Positions 1 through 10,027 of a stretch of 40,000 nt of DNA are shown here, in pieces. Positions within the stretch are counted from its first letter, which is position 1, and each line of letters starts with the position of its first letter. The stretch lies in NCBI GenBank assembly GCA_963575745.1, contig CAUYUJ010015516.1, forward strand, positions 370,917-410,916, in the 5' to 3' direction. Both the position numbers and the translations under genes were made by a program. This DNA comes from Prorocentrum cordatum. Lineage: Eukaryota > Sar > Dinophyceae > Prorocentrales > Prorocentraceae. The notes beneath the pieces are model-generated. The model was not told where the DNA came from. It made no database searches and saw nothing but the letters and a program-made list of their open reading frames with translations.

Positions 1-128
1 GCTGCAGCGCTGGCCTCATTTCCGTGCTTCCGCTCGTTCCGAATCGTGCTCCCGCTGCAGCGCTGGCCTCTTTTCCGCGCTTCCGCTCGTTCCGAATCGT
101 GCTCCCGCTGCAGCGCTGGCGTCATTTC
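1..128. repeat. 53-bp tandem repeat, about 2.4 copies
   Basis: A 53-bp unit beginning GCTGCAGCGCTGG starts at 1, 54 and 107. The first two copies differ at only a few bases and the third is partial. The array may extend left of the window. No coding role is apparent. Confidence 0.9.
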
Positions 129-500
129 CCGTGCCATGCCAAGGCATGCAATGCAATGCTAGATTGCGTTCCGCTGCGCGATGCCATGCCTTCAGCTGCA
201 GCTGTCATATCCAATGCTTCAGTGCCACGTCATGCTACGCAATGCTACGCTTTGATCTTCAACGCCATGCTATGCAATGTTATGTTCGGGGCCGCTGTGC
301 GATGCCATGCTTTCCGTTGCAAAGCTTTGTAATGCTGCAATTATTCACTACGCCACGCCACGCCATGACTACGCTTTGCGGTGCTCTTCTACGCCATACC
401 ATGCCGTGCTCTTCAATGCATCGCGTACCCTTTCGGGATCATTGCCCTGCTCGACATCCGACTGTGCGAGTAGAGAGGGGGGATCTACGCCATGGTAAGG
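129..500. repeat. CATGC/ATGCA-rich cryptic repeat region
   Basis: Short words such as ATGC, CATGC and AATGC recur irregularly through this stretch. Overlapping open frames rich in His, Cys and Met follow from that composition. No gene is recognised. Confidence 0.55.
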
Positions 501-540
501 GATGGGAGGGAGGGGTAGGATGTCAGATATGACGCGAGCG

Positions 541-830
541 CACCTAGCTTGCCCCTTCCCCCTCCCCTCCCCCTCCCCCTCCCCCTCCCCCTCCCCCTCC
601 CTCTCTCCTCCCCCTCCCCCTCCCCCTCCCCCCTCCCCTTCCTCCTCCTCATCATCTTTTTCTTCGTCTCTCCTCCTCCTCCTCCTCCTCCTCCTCCTCT
701 CCTCCTCCCTCCTCCTCCTCCTCCTCCTCCTCCTCCTTCTCCTCCGCCTTCTCCTCCTCCTCCTCCTCCTTCTCCTCCTCCTCCTCCTCCTGTCCTCCGG
801 TCCCCTCCCTGTCATCATCCTTCTACCCCC
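541..830. repeat. CCCCTC/CTC microsatellite
   Basis: The plus strand is almost pure C and T in CCCCTC and then CTC units. It produces poly-Pro, poly-Leu and poly-Ser frames on the plus strand and poly-Arg or poly-Glu on the minus strand, all repeat artefacts. Confidence 0.95.
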
Positions 831-1019
831 CTCCTCTGGTCCCTCCCTCTGCTGCCACCGTTCCTCGACCACAATGATTGCTCCCGAGCGATCGCAGCCG
901 AGGGCTCCGCCCGAGGCTGGCGGCCGAAGGAGAAGGCGCGGCCGCCGAGAGCCTTGGCGTGGGGGCACTCAGGCAGTGCGCTGGGCGCGCAGGCTCGTCT
1001 GCGGCAACTCACGGGAGCC

Positions 1020-1370
1020 TCCCCCTCCTCAGCCGCCTCCTCCGCCTCTTCCTCCGCCTCTTCCTCCGCATCCTCCGCCTCCTCCGCCGACGCCGCCTCC
1101 GCCTCCGCTTCCAGCTCCGGCTCCGGCTCCAGCTCCTGAACCGGCTCCGGCTCTGGCTCCTCCTCCTGCAGGTCCTCCTCGTTCTCCTCATCCTTCTCCT
1201 CCTCCTCCTCCTCCTCCTCCTCCACCTCCTCCTCCTCCTCCCCCTCCTCCCAGTGCTTCCCTCTCCCTCTCCTTCCTCCCTTCTCTCCTCTCCCCCTCTC
1301 CAATCTCCCAATCCCCCTCCCCCGCCTCCTCCTCCTCCTCCTCATCATCCTCCTCCATCCCTTATCCATT
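1020..1370. repeat. CCT/CTC-rich imperfect microsatellite
   Basis: A second CCT-rich tract with GCC and CGG interruptions. Long open frames exist on both strands but all are low complexity. Confidence 0.9.
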
Positions 1371-1374
1371 TAAT

Positions 1375-1746
1375 TAACTCCGCCTTTGCTCGGCATAGCG
1401 CGCGGGGCGCTCCCGTTCCGCGAAGGAGCCGGGGGGGGGGGAACACCCCGCGCCGGGGAGCTGTGAGCCGGTGGAGAGCCCTGCGGACGTGGGCCGAACA
1501 TCGATCGGAGGCTTGGAAAGGAGCACCAACAGCAGAACAAGGGGTGCCCTCCATGCGGGCAAGATGGTCCCAGATTTCGGTGGCGGTGGCAATCTTCCGG
1601 TCACCCGGGGAGCCCGGACAGCACCCCCTATCACTGAGATCGGGATCATCTTCCCTCGGTGGAGGCGCACCGCCGACATTGGTAATGGTGTCAACCTCTC
1701 GGCCTCAACCTCTTGGTCTCCGAACATAGCACAACCATATTATAGT
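1375..1746. other. Unassigned sequence, no gene recognised
   Basis: Mixed-composition DNA with a short poly-G run near 1431. Open frames exist on both strands (for example 1471-2052 plus and 1374-1727 minus), but none shows a recognisable domain. Confidence 0.4.
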
Positions 1747-1863
1747 AGATCGTTTCCGGAGCGGTGCGGCAAGAAAGCGCCTGCCACGACGCATGTACCA
1801 AAGTTTTCTCGATGCGCCCGTCGCCCCTGGGGGAGCGACGCACACTTAGTAATAGTACGTTGG
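1747..1863 (+). repeat. Dispersed repeat A, copy 1
   Basis: This ~117-bp stretch aligns with 3124-3251 in the same orientation. Shared landmarks in order are AGATCG, GCGGCAAGAAAGCGCC, CCACGACGCATGT, GCGCCCG, GGGGAGCGACGCACAC and AGTACGTT. Identity by eye is roughly two thirds, with small indels. Strand is arbitrary. It is probably an old dispersed noncoding repeat. Confidence 0.65.
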
Positions 1864-2007
1864 GGTGACGCCGATCCCAGAGCCGAGGCTCCGAAAAGAA
1901 TGGGGCGGCGGGTTTTGGGCCAGTTTCCGCATCCTGGGCCCCTCAACGGGCCCCGCCACCGTCCAAAAACGGCCCAGGACGAAAAAACAGCACTGGGGAA
2001 GCTCTGG

Positions 2008-2188
2008 ACCTCGAGTAGGGGATCGACTACAAATGATTTACCCCACACTTGATGTGTCAGTCGGATCTGCACACAAGTACGTAGAACTTCCGTAGATCTG
2101 CAAAAATTATGAATATGTTTTCGCAGATTCGACGAATCGTTCAATTTTTGAGTACATCTATTCTTTAGTCGATCCCCCACTCGAAGAC
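2008..2188. repeat. Foldback element, ~24-bp inverted arms
   Basis: The left arm, 2011-2033 (TCGAGTAGGGGATCGACTAC), is matched by the reverse complement of 2161-2184 (TCGAGTGGGGGATCGACTAA) with few mismatches. The interior is AT-richer than its surroundings. The hexamer CTCTGG occurs in direct orientation at 2002-2007 and 2189-2194 and could be a target-site duplication. No coding capacity is seen. Confidence 0.6.
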
Positions 2189-2604
2189 CTCTGGGGGGTC
2201 ACGCATCGAACAAGACTGGAGCGCCAGATGTCAGCGCCAGATGTCTGGGGACGGACGGGCTCAGGGAGGGAAACGCCGACCCGAGATCGGTGGTTCGTCA
2301 CCGATAGATCGGTGATCGAACCCGCACGCTCCTGAGCGTGACAGCCTCTCGGGCGCCTGTCGGCGAGCAGTGGGCGATGGGGTTCGATGCATCCTCCGCT
2401 GAGCCTCTTCCCCCCTCCTCCTCATCCTCCTGCCCCTCCTCTTCCCTTCTCCTCCTCCTCCTCCTCCTCCTCCTCCTCCTCCTCCTCCTTCCCTGAGCCT
2501 CTTCCCCCCTCGCGTTGCCCCCGAAGGCTCGATCCCGCTTCCGGGGGCGCAGGGGAGCATGCTCGTACTGCTGCGCCCCCGCGGGAGAGGCGCATGTCCG
2601 AACC

Positions 2605-2645
<41 letters not shown>

Positions 2646-3123
2646 CAAACATTGTGATTTCACAGGGATCGCCGCTCCCTCGAGTCTCTCCCTCTCTCTG
2701 TTTCTCTCTCTCTCTCTCTGTGTCTCCAGTTCTGGGAGCGGAGGAAGGGATGCGAAAGACAACGTGGAAAGAAAAAAGACGAAGAATGGGTGCTGGGGGG
2801 GGGCTGTCCATATATATATATATATATATGTATATATATGTATATATATACATAGATATACATATATGGGATACGCATCTGATCTTGCAGTGGGCGTCTT
2901 TATGATTCGGCGTTTCGCCATTTGGCGGAAAGGGGGGGGTAAGGGGGGCCTGGCTCCAAACCTCTGCTTAGTGCGACTGTTCGGAACCGTGAGTCCTATG
3001 GGGGAGACCCTACCTGCCTGCACCAGGCGCCAAAAACAGCCAGGATCTACCCCACGGGGGGGGGGGGACGGGGGTCCGAGGAACCGCGCCGATCGGCAAA
3101 ACAGTGAATAAGAAAACGATCAC
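2189..3123. other. Microsatellite-rich intergenic stretch
   Basis: It holds CTC repeats (about 2403-2490), an AT run (2607-2641), a CT-rich run (about 2683-2727), a second AT run (about 2811-2870) and a poly-G run near 3057. Frames with alternating Tyr-Ile or Ser-Leu come from these repeats. No gene is recognised. Confidence 0.75.
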
Positions 3124-3251
3124 AGATCGCTACCCAGGCAGTACAGCCAGAAAACGCCAGCCACCGAGCATGTGCTGGAGGATTCCTGAGCCCGCGCGAC
3201 GCCCCGAAGGGAGTGGGGGGCGCGCGACGCACACATACTAGAAGTATGTTT
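3124..3251 (+). repeat. Dispersed repeat A, copy 2
   Basis: Partner of the copy at 1747-1863, in the same orientation. It lies just beyond the 3' end of the minus-strand retroelement that ends near 3395, so it could be part of that element's 3' flank. It carries an extra GC-rich insertion around 3190-3225 relative to copy 1. Confidence 0.6.
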
Positions 3252-3255
3252 GGAT

Positions 3256-3310
3256 GATGCTGAGGAGGAAGAGGAGGAGGAGGAGGAGGAAGAGGAGGAG
3301 GAGGAAGATT
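3256..3310. repeat. GAG/GGA microsatellite
   Basis: Short GAG-unit tract. It yields poly-Glu on the plus strand and poly-Ser on the minus strand. Confidence 0.9.
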
Positions 3311-3394
3311 TTAGTTTTCCTCTGCGGGGCCATTCTTCACCTCTGAGGATTCGGGAGCAGCATCGAAGGGCTACTGTTCTGCCTGGAATGTACC

Positions 3395-3704
3395 TTAGGC
3401 ACTTTGGGACCAGGGGTCGACTTGGACCTTGACCCCTGCGAGTTCCGGGTGAAGTCCCACAGAGATCTGCTTCCAGGCACAGCTGACCCCCGCACGTGTG
3501 GGGGAGCCGACGCAAGGACGAGCCAGACTGCGCACCGGCCCCTGGCCCGAGTAGGCCTTGCACCTCAGGCAAACCACGAGGGACGCGCCATCACAACTCT
3601 CAAAAGAAACGCCTCTGTGCTGGACCCTGCCCGGGACTTCGGGGTCCAGCTTGTGCAGACCACGACAGCGACCAGACGGTGGAAGGCCCGCAGAGCGGGA
3701 AACG
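3395..3704 (-). pseudogene. C-terminal Cys-rich tail of element A
   Basis: After another frame change the minus strand encodes a segment with VVCLRCKAY and, about 18 residues later, ARPCVG. The C-x2-C and later Cys spacing resembles the zinc-knuckle-like tail that follows RNase H in related elements as I remember them. It ends at a stop at 3395. The tail is short and assigned by position and Cys spacing only. Confidence 0.5.
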
Positions 3705-4625
3705 TCACAGCGGCCAGCACGACGCCCGAGTCTCGAGGGCCACATCCAGCGACGAGGAGCCAGGTCGGCACGGGGCGCCGCAGGAGGCTTCAGCCGCAAC
3801 AACGCCACCCCCAGCTGCCAAGGCGGCCACAGGGGCAACAACTTCGCAGCCAAGACGCCTACGGCTCTGGAAACAGCAATGTTCTGATCCATATCTTGCA
3901 AAATCGAGAGCATCAGGCTGGGGATGGGAAAGCGCGGCCGCTTTCGCCGAAGCGTCAACCGGGTTGTTCCACAGCCTTCTAAATTCATCATCTGAGCCAG
4001 TGGACGCATTCACGTCCAGGTGGGCCTCAATCTTCACCACTTCCAAGATGGGAGGGTTCTGCCGAATAAGCTGCGCACAGTCTGCATGCGTACGTTTATG
4101 AGAAGTCTGGCAAGCCCAAGACATCTCCACATTGTCGCACACGTTTAAACAGTCACTGAAGACCGTAGACCTGCCACTAAGTTGCCGAGCAACTGCTGTG
4201 AAAGCGTGAAACTCGGCGCACTCGGGGGGTTGAGGGCAGGGAGGCCAGACGGGCCCCCTGATGCGAATAACCTCCTGAGTGTCTCTTTACATCAACGCAG
4301 CAGCCCGGCCAGCTCTCGACATCTCAGGGATGGCACAGGCGAACCACGATCCGTCCACAAAGGTTTCGCCCAGAAACTCGGAGTCAAAATCCAGGTGCTC
4401 GAAACCTGGGCACAACTCCGTGACAACACCTTCGAAATATAAAGGGGCTGGGGGAGCTTTTCGCCTGGATGTTCGAAAACTCCAAAAGGAAGCCAGAACG
4501 TGATCCGCTGTCTCCACCCACCCACGCACCTTAGCTGGAATCGAGGAGGCGCGCGCCTCCTCGCGTGCAGAACATCTCCACAACATGCGCCTAAGTGCGA
4601 CGTCGGCTTCACCGCAGAGTTCCAT
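3705..4625 (-). pseudogene. RNase H domain of element A
   Basis: One reading frame covers the domain, interrupted by a single TAA near 4287. The metal-binding pattern of RNase H1-type folds is visible in order: aspartate in TFVDGSWF (near 4336), glutamate in CAEFHAF just after the stop, aspartate in VFSDCLNVCD (near 4150), and a late NNPVDASAK motif resembling the GNxxAD helix. All acidic positions are kept, so decay is by the stop and the neighbouring frameshifts. In retroelements the domain removes the RNA template during cDNA synthesis. The N-terminal part (LCGEADVALRRMLWRC) may be a small zinc-binding motif preceding RNase H. Confidence 0.75.
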
Positions 4626-5137
4626 TCAATCGAGATCTGATATCCCACCCCACGAGCGCGAGAGCGGGTGTAGATCGCATAGCAGAACAGCGATCGAATG
4701 CACCCTTTCTCGATGGGGTCGTCTTCTTACTGCGAAGCCACGAGTAGATACCGTCACAGCACGCACGACCAATGTCCAGCCTGGCTCCTAGATCCCATTC
4801 GAGCGACTCCATAATCGCTCGCCCCAAGAGGGACCGAACCATGATAGGAGAAACTTCTGCCAAGTGAATCTCGACCCTATCTTTTTTTCGCCAAGCCGTA
4901 AACGAGGGCATGGTCCGAGAAATTCTCTCAAAAGAGACTTCCTCATCGCGCTGATCGGTCCAGACATGGACCGCCACAAACACGAGTCCCTTGAAAAACC
5001 GCGTGCCAGGCCGAGCGAGGCGCGGCGAAGGGAGTCGACAAGGGATAGAGACGACGATGAGTCGCCCAGACCTCCTTCGCCCGTCTCGCGATCGGAGCGA
5101 CCGCCGCACTCCAAGCGGGGTCACCGCGGCAAAGCAT
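4609..5137 (-). pseudogene. Connection region of element A polyprotein
   Basis: Two frames are used. From 5137 to about 4985 the text RGDPAWSAAVAPIARRAKEVW continues the polyprotein in the RT frame. Below about 4985 another frame continues with FFKGLVFVAVHVW, an acidic-basic stretch (VEIHLAEVSPIMVRSLL) and an Arg/Lys-rich part. In relatives as I remember them, this region sits between RT and RNase H and ends in a Cys-rich motif; here LCGEADVALRRMLWRC follows in the next frame near 4575-4622. Function in the living element is unknown. Confidence 0.6.
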
Positions 5138-5158
5138 GAGCGCTGTCAGCCTGCTGAC

Positions 5159-6400
5159 TTACGCCGACGGCTTCAAAGCCTTACCTGCAAGCCGCCGCAG
5201 CTGCAGATGTTCAAAATCCGAAACGCCGAAGATATCGTATCCGTAAATTGCTTCTGGGAGGGGGCCAGCAGAAACACAGTTCTTACACCGTTGCCCACCA
5301 AGTGTGGGTATTGACCTGACCGAATGCCTAGTCCTATCCGAGGCCCTCTGGAGCTTACTTTTTCGTCTCAGCCGACCGACTCTTGCACCCGCGAGCGCGC
5401 CCCGTAGTGTCATCGACCCCAAAAATGGCGGCAGACGAAGAGTCGACAACAGGACCCGCGAAGCCACCCAACGCCCTGGCCAGGCCCTTCCCGAGAGCGC
5501 GGCTGGAGCAGACCGGGGAGCGCTTCTCGGGGCGAACTTGACCCCCGACCCCGTCCACAAAGGCAGCACGCAGCGCGCGCGCCGCAGGAGGAAGGTGCGA
5601 CAGGATATATCTGGACGTGCCGACGGCCGCAAGCCCTGAATCATCAATATCATATTGAGTTGAATCTGACGTGGGAGCTTCACCGGATCTGATGCCAGGA
5701 TGGAGTTGACACGAATGAACGTGGTAGCACTAGGACACACCACAATGACTCCACCCTTGGCCCAAAAAGCGCCGTCAATGAATCCTCCACAAGAGAGAAG
5801 CCGAGCCTGCGAGTACATCGTGATGCACATATACGCTAAGCCTAGAGGGAAATGCATGATGTCGCACCTGTGCGCCAACGTGCTTAGATCGAGCAGCTCG
5901 TAATATTTGTAAAGGTCGGCGAGGAGAGTCGCTGCTTCTTCTCCCGCCGACGTGCTGCCTTCAGCGGCCAGTGCCTGCCGCCAGACGACATCCTGGGCGC
6001 CTTCGAAAGGGCTTGTGCAGAAACAAGGCCTCATGTGCGCCTGCTCCCACGCATCTGGTAAATCCCGCCTGATTTGACCGTAAAAACGGGAACCCGCACA
6101 ACAAATGCCAATGGGCCGAAAGCCCCCCGAGGGCTTGGCCAACAATGCCATGATCACAACAAACAGCTGCATGGGAACAAGCGCAGTACGTTCCATCACA
6201 ACAAGGATGTCGCAGAGAGCCTGAAGGAGGTCATCCCCTAAGAGACAGACATGTTCCATGTAAACTCCTTCAACCGCAACAACGGTGCTGTCCTTGAAAC
6301 GGCTAGACACGGCTAGAATATGGTCAGGAGTGATGCTCGGCAAGGGTGGGCTGGCCAGTCCATGCGGGAGCCAAGGAGTCCCCAACGCATCCCCCCACAA
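5159..6400 (-). pseudogene. Reverse transcriptase domain of element A
   Basis: This 413-residue frame carries the RT fingers and palm. The template-binding motif KPSGGFRPIG is at residues 89-98. The motif A aspartate is in LLADLYKYYE at 159-168. A motif B-like stretch (GGVIVVCPSATTF) is at 216-228. The frame then shifts: the catalytic motif C reads DIDD at 5640-5651 in another frame, followed by a thumb-like stretch ending FGVDDTTGRARG near 5370-5400. The original frame resumes with GLPEAIYG-like and GVSDFEHLQLRRLAGKAL text before a TAA at 5159. Similar text continues past that stop (4985-5137), so the TAA is a later mutation. The catalytic aspartates survive; the frameshifts do not permit one protein. 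Upstream, 6410-6580 continues the linker in a third frame (WREWLLSRADKG, PWTPTM). Confidence 0.8.
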
Positions 6401-6561
6401 ACCGAGAACTTCTTGCTCTCGGCTCGGAGCAACGAGAGCGGGTCGGCAACAATGAGACCGTCAGATGACAAGGTCATCGTGGGTGTCCAAGGAGTGGCTC
6501 CCTTGGACACCATGTGGATGCCCTTGGCTCCTTTATCTGCGCGACTAAGCAGCCACTCCCG

Positions 6562-6812
6562 CCACTCCTCGGACTCCTCCTCCTCCTCCTCCTCCCCCTC
6601 CTCCTCGTCCTGCTCCTCCTCCACCTCCGCCTTCTCCGCCTTCTCCGCCTTTTCCGCCTTCTCCGCCTTCTCCGCCTTCTTCTCTTCCTCCTTCTCCTCC
6701 TCCTCCCCCTCATCCTCGTCCTCGTCCTCGTCCTGCTCCTCCTCCTCCTCCTCCTCCTCCTCCTCCTCCTCTTCCTCCTCCTCCTCCTCCTCCTCCTCCT
6801 CCTCCTTCGCGC
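6562..6812. repeat. CTC microsatellite at the 5' edge of element A
   Basis: CTC units with a CCTTCTCCG block in the middle. On the minus strand it reads poly-Glu with a run of Lys-Ala-Glu triplets, and it is open into the WREWLL linker of element A. It is probably a secondary expansion. Confidence 0.9.
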
Positions 6813-7062
6813 CCCAGCCGCCCAAACCACAAGAAAACACGCGCGGCCCGGTGCCACACCCCGCTGGGGGGCAACGATAAGGTGGGGACGGGCATAGGGG
6901 GGAAGCATCGGCCCGGAATCGGCGATACATTGCCGATGGATCGGCGAGAGGCCCCCCATCGCAAATCCGAACGCTCCTGGGCGGGGTGGGGCTGCCAGAC
7001 ATCTATCGGCGATCAAGGGCGGCTGGGGATCGACGCGTCCCCCACCAGGTTTATCCCCCCTA

Positions 7063-7230
7063 CAGTCGGGGCGTTGACTTAGGGAACCCCAAATAAGGAA
7101 CGAGGCCCCTTTTTTCCATAAGTTAACCTTCGATGTCCTGTCGAAAACACACGGAAAGCCCGAGGCAAGCTGTGAAACAACGCGGAACCCCTTCCTAACG
7201 AAAAGGGTTCCTTCTTCAGGGCCCCGACTG
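7063..7230. mobile_element. 168-bp MITE with 10-bp TIRs and TA duplication
   Basis: CAGTCGGGGC at 7063-7072 is perfectly complemented by GCCCCGACTG at 7221-7230, and both ends are flanked by TA (7061-7062 and 7231-7232). Weaker symmetry extends inward (TTGACTTAGGGAACCCC against CTGAAGAAGGAACCCTT). The interior has no coding capacity. A TA target duplication and ends beginning CAG are typical of Tc1/mariner-type DNA transposons, so this is probably a non-autonomous derivative; no transposase of that type was recognised in the window. Confidence 0.7.
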
Positions 7231-7285
7231 TAATGTTGCCCTTGGGAGGATCGGGCCATAACTCTGGTCTCCAGCGGCCGTTCGG

Positions 7286-7640
7286 GACGTTAGCCAGGTA
7301 GCCAGGCACCCCTGGCACGCCCTCGTCGAGGCGCAGCTGCTAGAGGGAAACCCGAAGCTGGAGAAAACCGCCGAGGACCGACGAAACCGCTCGCAGACCT
7401 CAAGCCTCGAACCCGAACCGCCCCCCTGGGCAGCGGGGCGAGCGGGGGCGGACGACGGCGGCGGCGGCCACGAGGACGACCCGTTCGGGCCTGGAGCACC
7501 CGGCGGCGGCCTGAGCGGCGGCCTGCGAGCCCTGCGGGACCAGGCCCAGGTCCAGCGGGGAGCTGTGGGCCGCCTGGGGGGGGCATGCGGGGCGGCCCGA
7601 GGCGGGGGAGGCACTCCTCCCTCCTCCTCCCTTCGAACCT
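7286..7640 (+). CDS. Possible plus-strand exon fragment, unknown function
   Basis: A plus-strand frame without a clear ATG reads a helix-like stretch (HPWHALVEAQLLEGNPKLEK) followed by a Gly/Asp/Pro-rich part and a basic tail. The first part has protein-like composition; the rest is low complexity. There is a stop just upstream near 7250, so an intron boundary would be needed. The minus strand is also open here through Arg/Pro-rich text. No family is recognised, and it is the only plus-strand candidate in the first 16 kb. Confidence 0.25.
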
Positions 7641-9060
7641 TTCGAGCGCGGCCCCGTGCCTCCGCGCGGAGGCGCAGCCGTAGCGGTCTTTGCCGCATCG
7701 GCGGCGCGCGGCGGACCCGCCGCGACCGCGCACAGATTACCCCAGGAGGGCCTCCAGAGGCCAGAACAAAAATCGAGGGCCAAGGAGGCCCGACGAGGGC
7801 CGAAGGGGCACGAGGTCCCGACGGCCCAAGGCCCCAGAGCCCCAGGGCCCCAAAAAAGAAAACCAGAACGGAAGGGGGGGCAAAGGAAGGATGCCTTCAC
7901 GGCTCTCGAGAGGGGGGGTCCAAGGATGACAGGGCGCGGACGAGGGGCGAGAGCCCCGACCCCCAGGAAGAAGAGGAGGAGACAACCTGGCTCTGACCAG
8001 AGGAGGGGGGACACCCGTAGTCCAGGGGCCTGGCTCCCAGACCGAGGGTGGCCGCCGCGGCGGCGGTTGTCAGAGGTAGGCTCACACCTCTTTCCTCCCC
8101 TCCTGGGGGAGGGCGCTCCTGATCTTGTAGCTCAGGTTGATGGCATGGCCATGGAACTCTGCGCCGTATCCTGGCCGCCATCGTTGCACGCGGGCTGCAG
8201 GTTTGAGAGGTAGATGTCGTGGTGCGGCATCTCGTGTTGCGCCGTGGGGTCGGGTAGAATTGTGGCTTCGGTGGTCCCCCAACGTTCGGCCACCATGGCA
8301 CCGAGCGAGTTGGTGCTGTGCTCGTGGATACCACGCGTCGGATAGGTCCCGTTGGTGCGGTGGTTGGCCGCTAAGAGGTTCATCTTGACCGTTTAATTCG
8401 TAGTAAAGGTCGTGGTTGTGGCTAAGTCGTGGCGCAAGATTTGCTGCATCTGAGGTGTACTCCAAATGGTGGGACCTCCGCGCGCAGCTTTCTCAGATGC
8501 TGGGAGCATAATGACCATGGGGGCCCGATCGGTTTGCGAAGTGTGGGATATCTCGATGATGGATGTGAGGTCGTCGTTGGCTTGCTCGAGGATGGCGTAG
8601 GTACGCTCTCCGCTGCTAGGCCTCCCCCCATGGATGGTCGATACTTCTGCCGCCTGTCACCCTGCATAGGTCAGCGTCATCTGTAAAAGGTGTTTCATGT
8701 CGTCGGTGGGAAATCAACGTCAGTACCAGCAACGCTGCCCTTCTGCATGTTCGTCGTGAGTCGATTCCGCGCACGTCGCATGTGAAGGCTGTCGCGACCC
8801 TGGTAGAGCGGTATGGGGATGAGATCAGGTCCTCGTACCGTGCATATTCCGATTGAGCTGAGATACTGAAAGAAAGTGATTTGACCCCCGTCGCCGTTGT
8901 CGGTGCAGCTGATGCGCTTTCGTGTGGCTTGTTGTGGCGGAGGTTCGTTAACTGGTCTGTGGCGCGGGTCGAGTGGTGCATAAACGGTTGGTGGTTGTTG
9001 TGAGAAGTCGAGTCGTGGGAGCGGAGTCTCGTCGCACTTGCGCGCTGGTGCGTCGCCGTA
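7641..9060. other. No recognised gene; 3' flank of element B
   Basis: The first part is purine/GC-rich (7640-8000). From about 8080 to 9060 the minus strand is rich in A and C, and frames there are rich in His, Asn and Thr (for example 8616-9060). It may be the untranslated 3' part of the retroelement whose last domain ends near 9076. No domain is visible. Confidence 0.4.
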
Positions 9061-9075
9061 TGCCTCAGGTCGTCA

Positions 9076-9321
9076 TTATCGTTTGTTGTTGATTGTGTTT
9101 TCTTTGTGATTGGTGATGTTTTCGGCGATCTGATCCCCCGTGAGCTCCGTGCCGCATGCGCTGTGCCAGGCGCGCCATGAGAAGGAACAGTTTCTGCTGA
9201 TCTTGAGGTGCTTGGCGAGTCTCGTGCGCGAGTGGTAATCTTTTTGGCGGCAGCGACAAGCTGCCCCTGTGGCCCAACGCAGGGGGTCGTCGCAGTCCCA
9301 ACACGCCGCGCCACTCGACAA
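9076..9321 (-). pseudogene. C-terminal Cys/His finger of element B
   Basis: In this frame, CWDCDD is followed by CRCRQKDYHSRTRLAKHLKISRNC, then AWHSAC. The YHSRTRLAKHL core with paired Cys before and His/Cys after looks like a zinc-finger of C2HC type. It follows the RNase H-like domain directly and probably ended the polyprotein or began its last domain. Confidence 0.45.
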
Positions 9322-10027
9322 TCGCGACCGCCTCGCCAGGGGCCATCCTGAGCTCTCGCGGGCGGTGCGGCTCCCTCCTGGCTGCTGACAGCTGCTGGGC
9401 TACCCTTGCATCCGCGTCGTTCTGGCCCTCCCAGATCAGCGCGCGACGCAGCCACCCTCGCTCCAAGTGCCTGGCCCAGCTGTCCTTGAGGCTGACGACC
9501 TCGAGGCCTCTCGCCTCTGCTATCACCGGGGCCTCCTCCTCGGTCCCGCGGGGGGAGGTGTCGGTCGCGACGTTGCGGTAGGTGCGAAAGTGCGCGCTGG
9601 CGACCTCGTAGCCGTAGACGGCCTCCAGGCGCGTGACCACAGCAGTCAGGAAGCTGGCGTAACGACTCCTGGCCCGCCTGTTCTGTAGCCAGCAATGGAC
9701 GTCGTAATTGTCGCCGCCATGCGTGATAACGCCCTGCTCCCACTGACCTCCTGCACCGGCCTTCGCGGCCAAGATGGCGAGGCTCGTGAAATCCGCGATC
9801 GCTATGACAGCCTGCTCTTCCTCCTCAACTCCCGCGGCCTCGCGGAGGGCGCCCGTGAACTCCGGCGCGGAGTGGAACGCGCAATTGGAGTTGACCCAGT
9901 CCACAGTCGCAATGCGCTCGAGCGTGGCGCCACCCGTTACCCGACCCCTTATCGAGCACTGGGCAACGCAAGCCTCTCGTGGATGGTCAGCACGCCCTAG
10001 AACGCCCCCACGTATCTCGACCTCCAC
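9250..10027 (-). pseudogene. RNase H-like domain of element B
   Basis: The best preserved block of the element. It reads DWVNSNCAFHSAPEFTGALRE, then AVIAIADFTSLAILAAKAGA, a core with THGGDNYDVHCWLQNRRARSRYASF, a strand-helix ending AHFRTYRNVATD, and a conserved-looking tail (LERGWLRRALIWEGQ). The D-N pair before an alpha helix of the type NxxxWLxxRRA and the later TYxNxxxD resemble RNase H-like domains following RT. The last quarter (after about residue 240) loses conservation because the frame shifts again near 9320. Confidence 0.6.

Larger units (their letters stand above)
3395..6580 (-). mobile_element. Decayed non-LTR retroelement A
   Basis: Read 5' to 3' on the minus strand, the region encodes, in shifting frames, a pre-RT linker, reverse transcriptase, a connection region, RNase H and a C-terminal Cys-rich tail. 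This order matches the multicopy LINE-like elements I associate with dinoflagellate genomes. At least four frame changes (near 6400, 5700, 5430 and 5000, with more near 4610 and 3700) and two in-frame stops (near 5160 and 4288) show that it is dead. No endonuclease domain is seen upstream; the element runs into a CTC/GAG microsatellite at 6562-6812, suggesting 5' truncation or microsatellite invasion. Family assignment rests on motif order and remembered relatives, not a database search. Confidence 0.8.

Noticed and set aside
502-1377. 291-residue plus-strand frame and overlapping frames on both strands
   Set aside because: Made of CTC/CCT microsatellite; homopolymeric Leu, Pro, Ser and Arg without any domain.
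6313-7002. 229-residue minus-strand acidic protein with poly-Glu
   Set aside because: Poly-Glu is the CTC microsatellite; only the last ~85 residues (6313-6580) are meaningful, as linker of element A, and they are covered there.
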